This document shows, in pieces, positions 63,627 to 64,000 of a stretch of DNA of 64,000 nucleotides; position 1 is the first letter of the stretch; the number at the start of each line of letters is the position of its first letter. This DNA is from Batillaria attramentaria (Eukaryota > Mollusca > Gastropoda > Batillariidae), in NCBI GenBank assembly GCA_018292915.2, contig JACVVK020000456.1, forward strand, positions 1-64,000, given 5' to 3'. A program made the position numbers and the translations under genes. Below the pieces are notes generated by a model. It did no database searches, was not told the origin of the DNA, and saw nothing but the letters and a program-made list of their open reading frames with translations.

Positions 63627-63879
63627 AACAAGAGAGAGAGAGAGAGAGAGAGTCAATGAATCAATGAAATTAACGGTAGAGGTAATTAACGTAGGAAGGT
63701 CAACTTTCATACATGCCGTTGCTAGGGCTAAGTTCAAATCTTCAACAACAACAACAAAATCTGCTAAAGATAGCAAGGTATCGCAAAGTATCAACACAGA
63801 GTACATACCCTCCATACCCTTCAGCTGGCCGAAGCAGAAACACAGCACCAATCATCAGAATCGCAAGGTAAGAACACAT
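61892..63879 (-). CDS. Small secreted acidic protein, two exons
   Basis: Exon 1 is 63879-63809 and exon 2 is 62339-61892 (172 residues, TGA). The donor GG|GTATGT and acceptor TTTTTTCAG join the codon GG+G in frame. Residues 1-21 ('MCSYLAILMIGAVFLLRPAEG') are a good signal peptide. Residues ~24-78 ('LREKMNKLKEQIDDIQDDLE' and on) predict an amphipathic coiled coil. Next is an Ala/Thr segment with repeated 'DAAETT', then a Glu/Asp-rich tail. The predicted mature form has one Cys. No enzyme domain is recognisable. Acidic secreted proteins of this kind may bind calcium or cationic partners (for example shell or mucus matrix), but that is only inference. A TATA box ~90 bp upstream supports the start. 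Confidence 0.75.
62343..62905. repeat. Tandem ~57-bp half-units (~118-bp dimer) in the acidic-protein intron
   Basis: Alternating blocks carry 'AGTATTTGTTAAATGCGC' and 'AGTATTTATTTAACGCGC', each with 'AAATTGCA(A/G)GATTA'-type sequence and 'CTTCACAGAGGACA'. About eight half-units, split by a SINE-A insertion. Confidence 0.75.
62620..62715 (-). mobile_element. SINE-A copy 5, 5'-truncated
   Basis: Only the body and tail (96 bp), minus strand. Perfect 9-bp duplication GCAAATTGC at 62611-62619 and 62716-62724, inside the intronic tandem repeat. Confidence 0.9.
63416..63650. repeat. (AG)n and (AC)n arrays in the acidic-protein intron
   Basis: (AG)n at 63415-63447, (AC)n at 63537-63624 (~44 units) and (AG)n at about 63631-63652. 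The rest of the intron (62906-63414) shows no feature beyond (AGAC)n/(GATA)n at about 63325-63410. Confidence 0.92.
63809..63879 (-). CDS. Acidic protein exon 1 (signal peptide)
   Basis: ATG at 63879; 71 nt encoding the signal peptide and 'YGG'. Donor GT at 63808-63807 in a GTATGT context. Confidence 0.75.
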
Positions 63880-63969
63880 CTTGGGAAGTCTGTTTCGCAG
63901 GCTGGAGTTTCTCCTATACCTTCACAAACCGTCACCTGGCAATGGGACCGGCAAATCCACACGTCCAAG

Positions 63970-63976
63970 TTTTATA
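63970..63976 (-). promoter_or_regulatory. TATA box of the acidic-protein gene
   Basis: TATAAAA on the minus strand, 91 bases upstream of the ATG at 63879. The position fits a short (~60-nt) 5' UTR. Confidence 0.6.
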
Positions 63977-64000
63977 CGCAGCACTGTCAACAAGCATCCT

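Overview
This is animal nuclear DNA. Coding sequence is split by GT-AG introns. tRNA-derived SINEs, several clades of non-LTR retrotransposon, piggyBac-type elements, MITEs and many (AC)n arrays fill most of the window. The element mix and the two Golgi glycan-modifying genes fit a lophotrochozoan, probably a gastropod mollusc; that assignment is inference. I see no prokaryotic operons, rRNA, true tRNA genes or CRISPR.

Host genes are few. (1) 20652-24510 (+) is a five-exon model of a carbohydrate sulfotransferase with a type II signal anchor; all exon phases agree. (2) 56069-57656 (+) is a GT11 (alpha-1,2-fucosyltransferase-like) gene broken three ways: a 544-bp MITE between its membrane anchor and stem, a 1-nt frameshift, and loss of a conserved C-terminal block. 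(3) 61892-63879 (-) is a two-exon gene for a small secreted, very acidic protein, with a TATA box near the window end. (4) 6073-6320 (+) may be an Ig-like exon next to an RTE insertion.

The rest is mobile DNA in layers. 0-5 kb: an intron-containing piggyBac transposase pseudogene split by an L2-like insertion, a SINE and a 1.8-kb DNA element (here R1). 6-15 kb: an RTE element with a shortened endonuclease, a reversed R1 and two L1-like pieces. 15-19.5 kb: CR1-like elements facing tail to tail. 24.9-31.1 kb: a full-length I-superfamily element with both ORFs open and a perfect 12-bp target duplication, sitting in the presumed 3' UTR of the sulfotransferase gene. 33.8-39.4 kb: a ~216-bp satellite hit by TTAA elements. 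36.5-55 kb: three large TTAA-flanked piggyBac-like elements (P1, P3, P2). P1 and P2 carry the same captured RTE fragment, P3 holds a second full-length I element, and P2 holds R1 plus a 671-bp MITE.

The most informative structures are: the TTAA family, whose palindromic half-sites change together at three positions between subfamilies; the composite piggyBac-RTE unit present at two TTAA sites; the intact I element; and the MITE whose formal removal rejoins the fucosyltransferase frame. P1 serves as an internal empty-site control for the insertions in P2.
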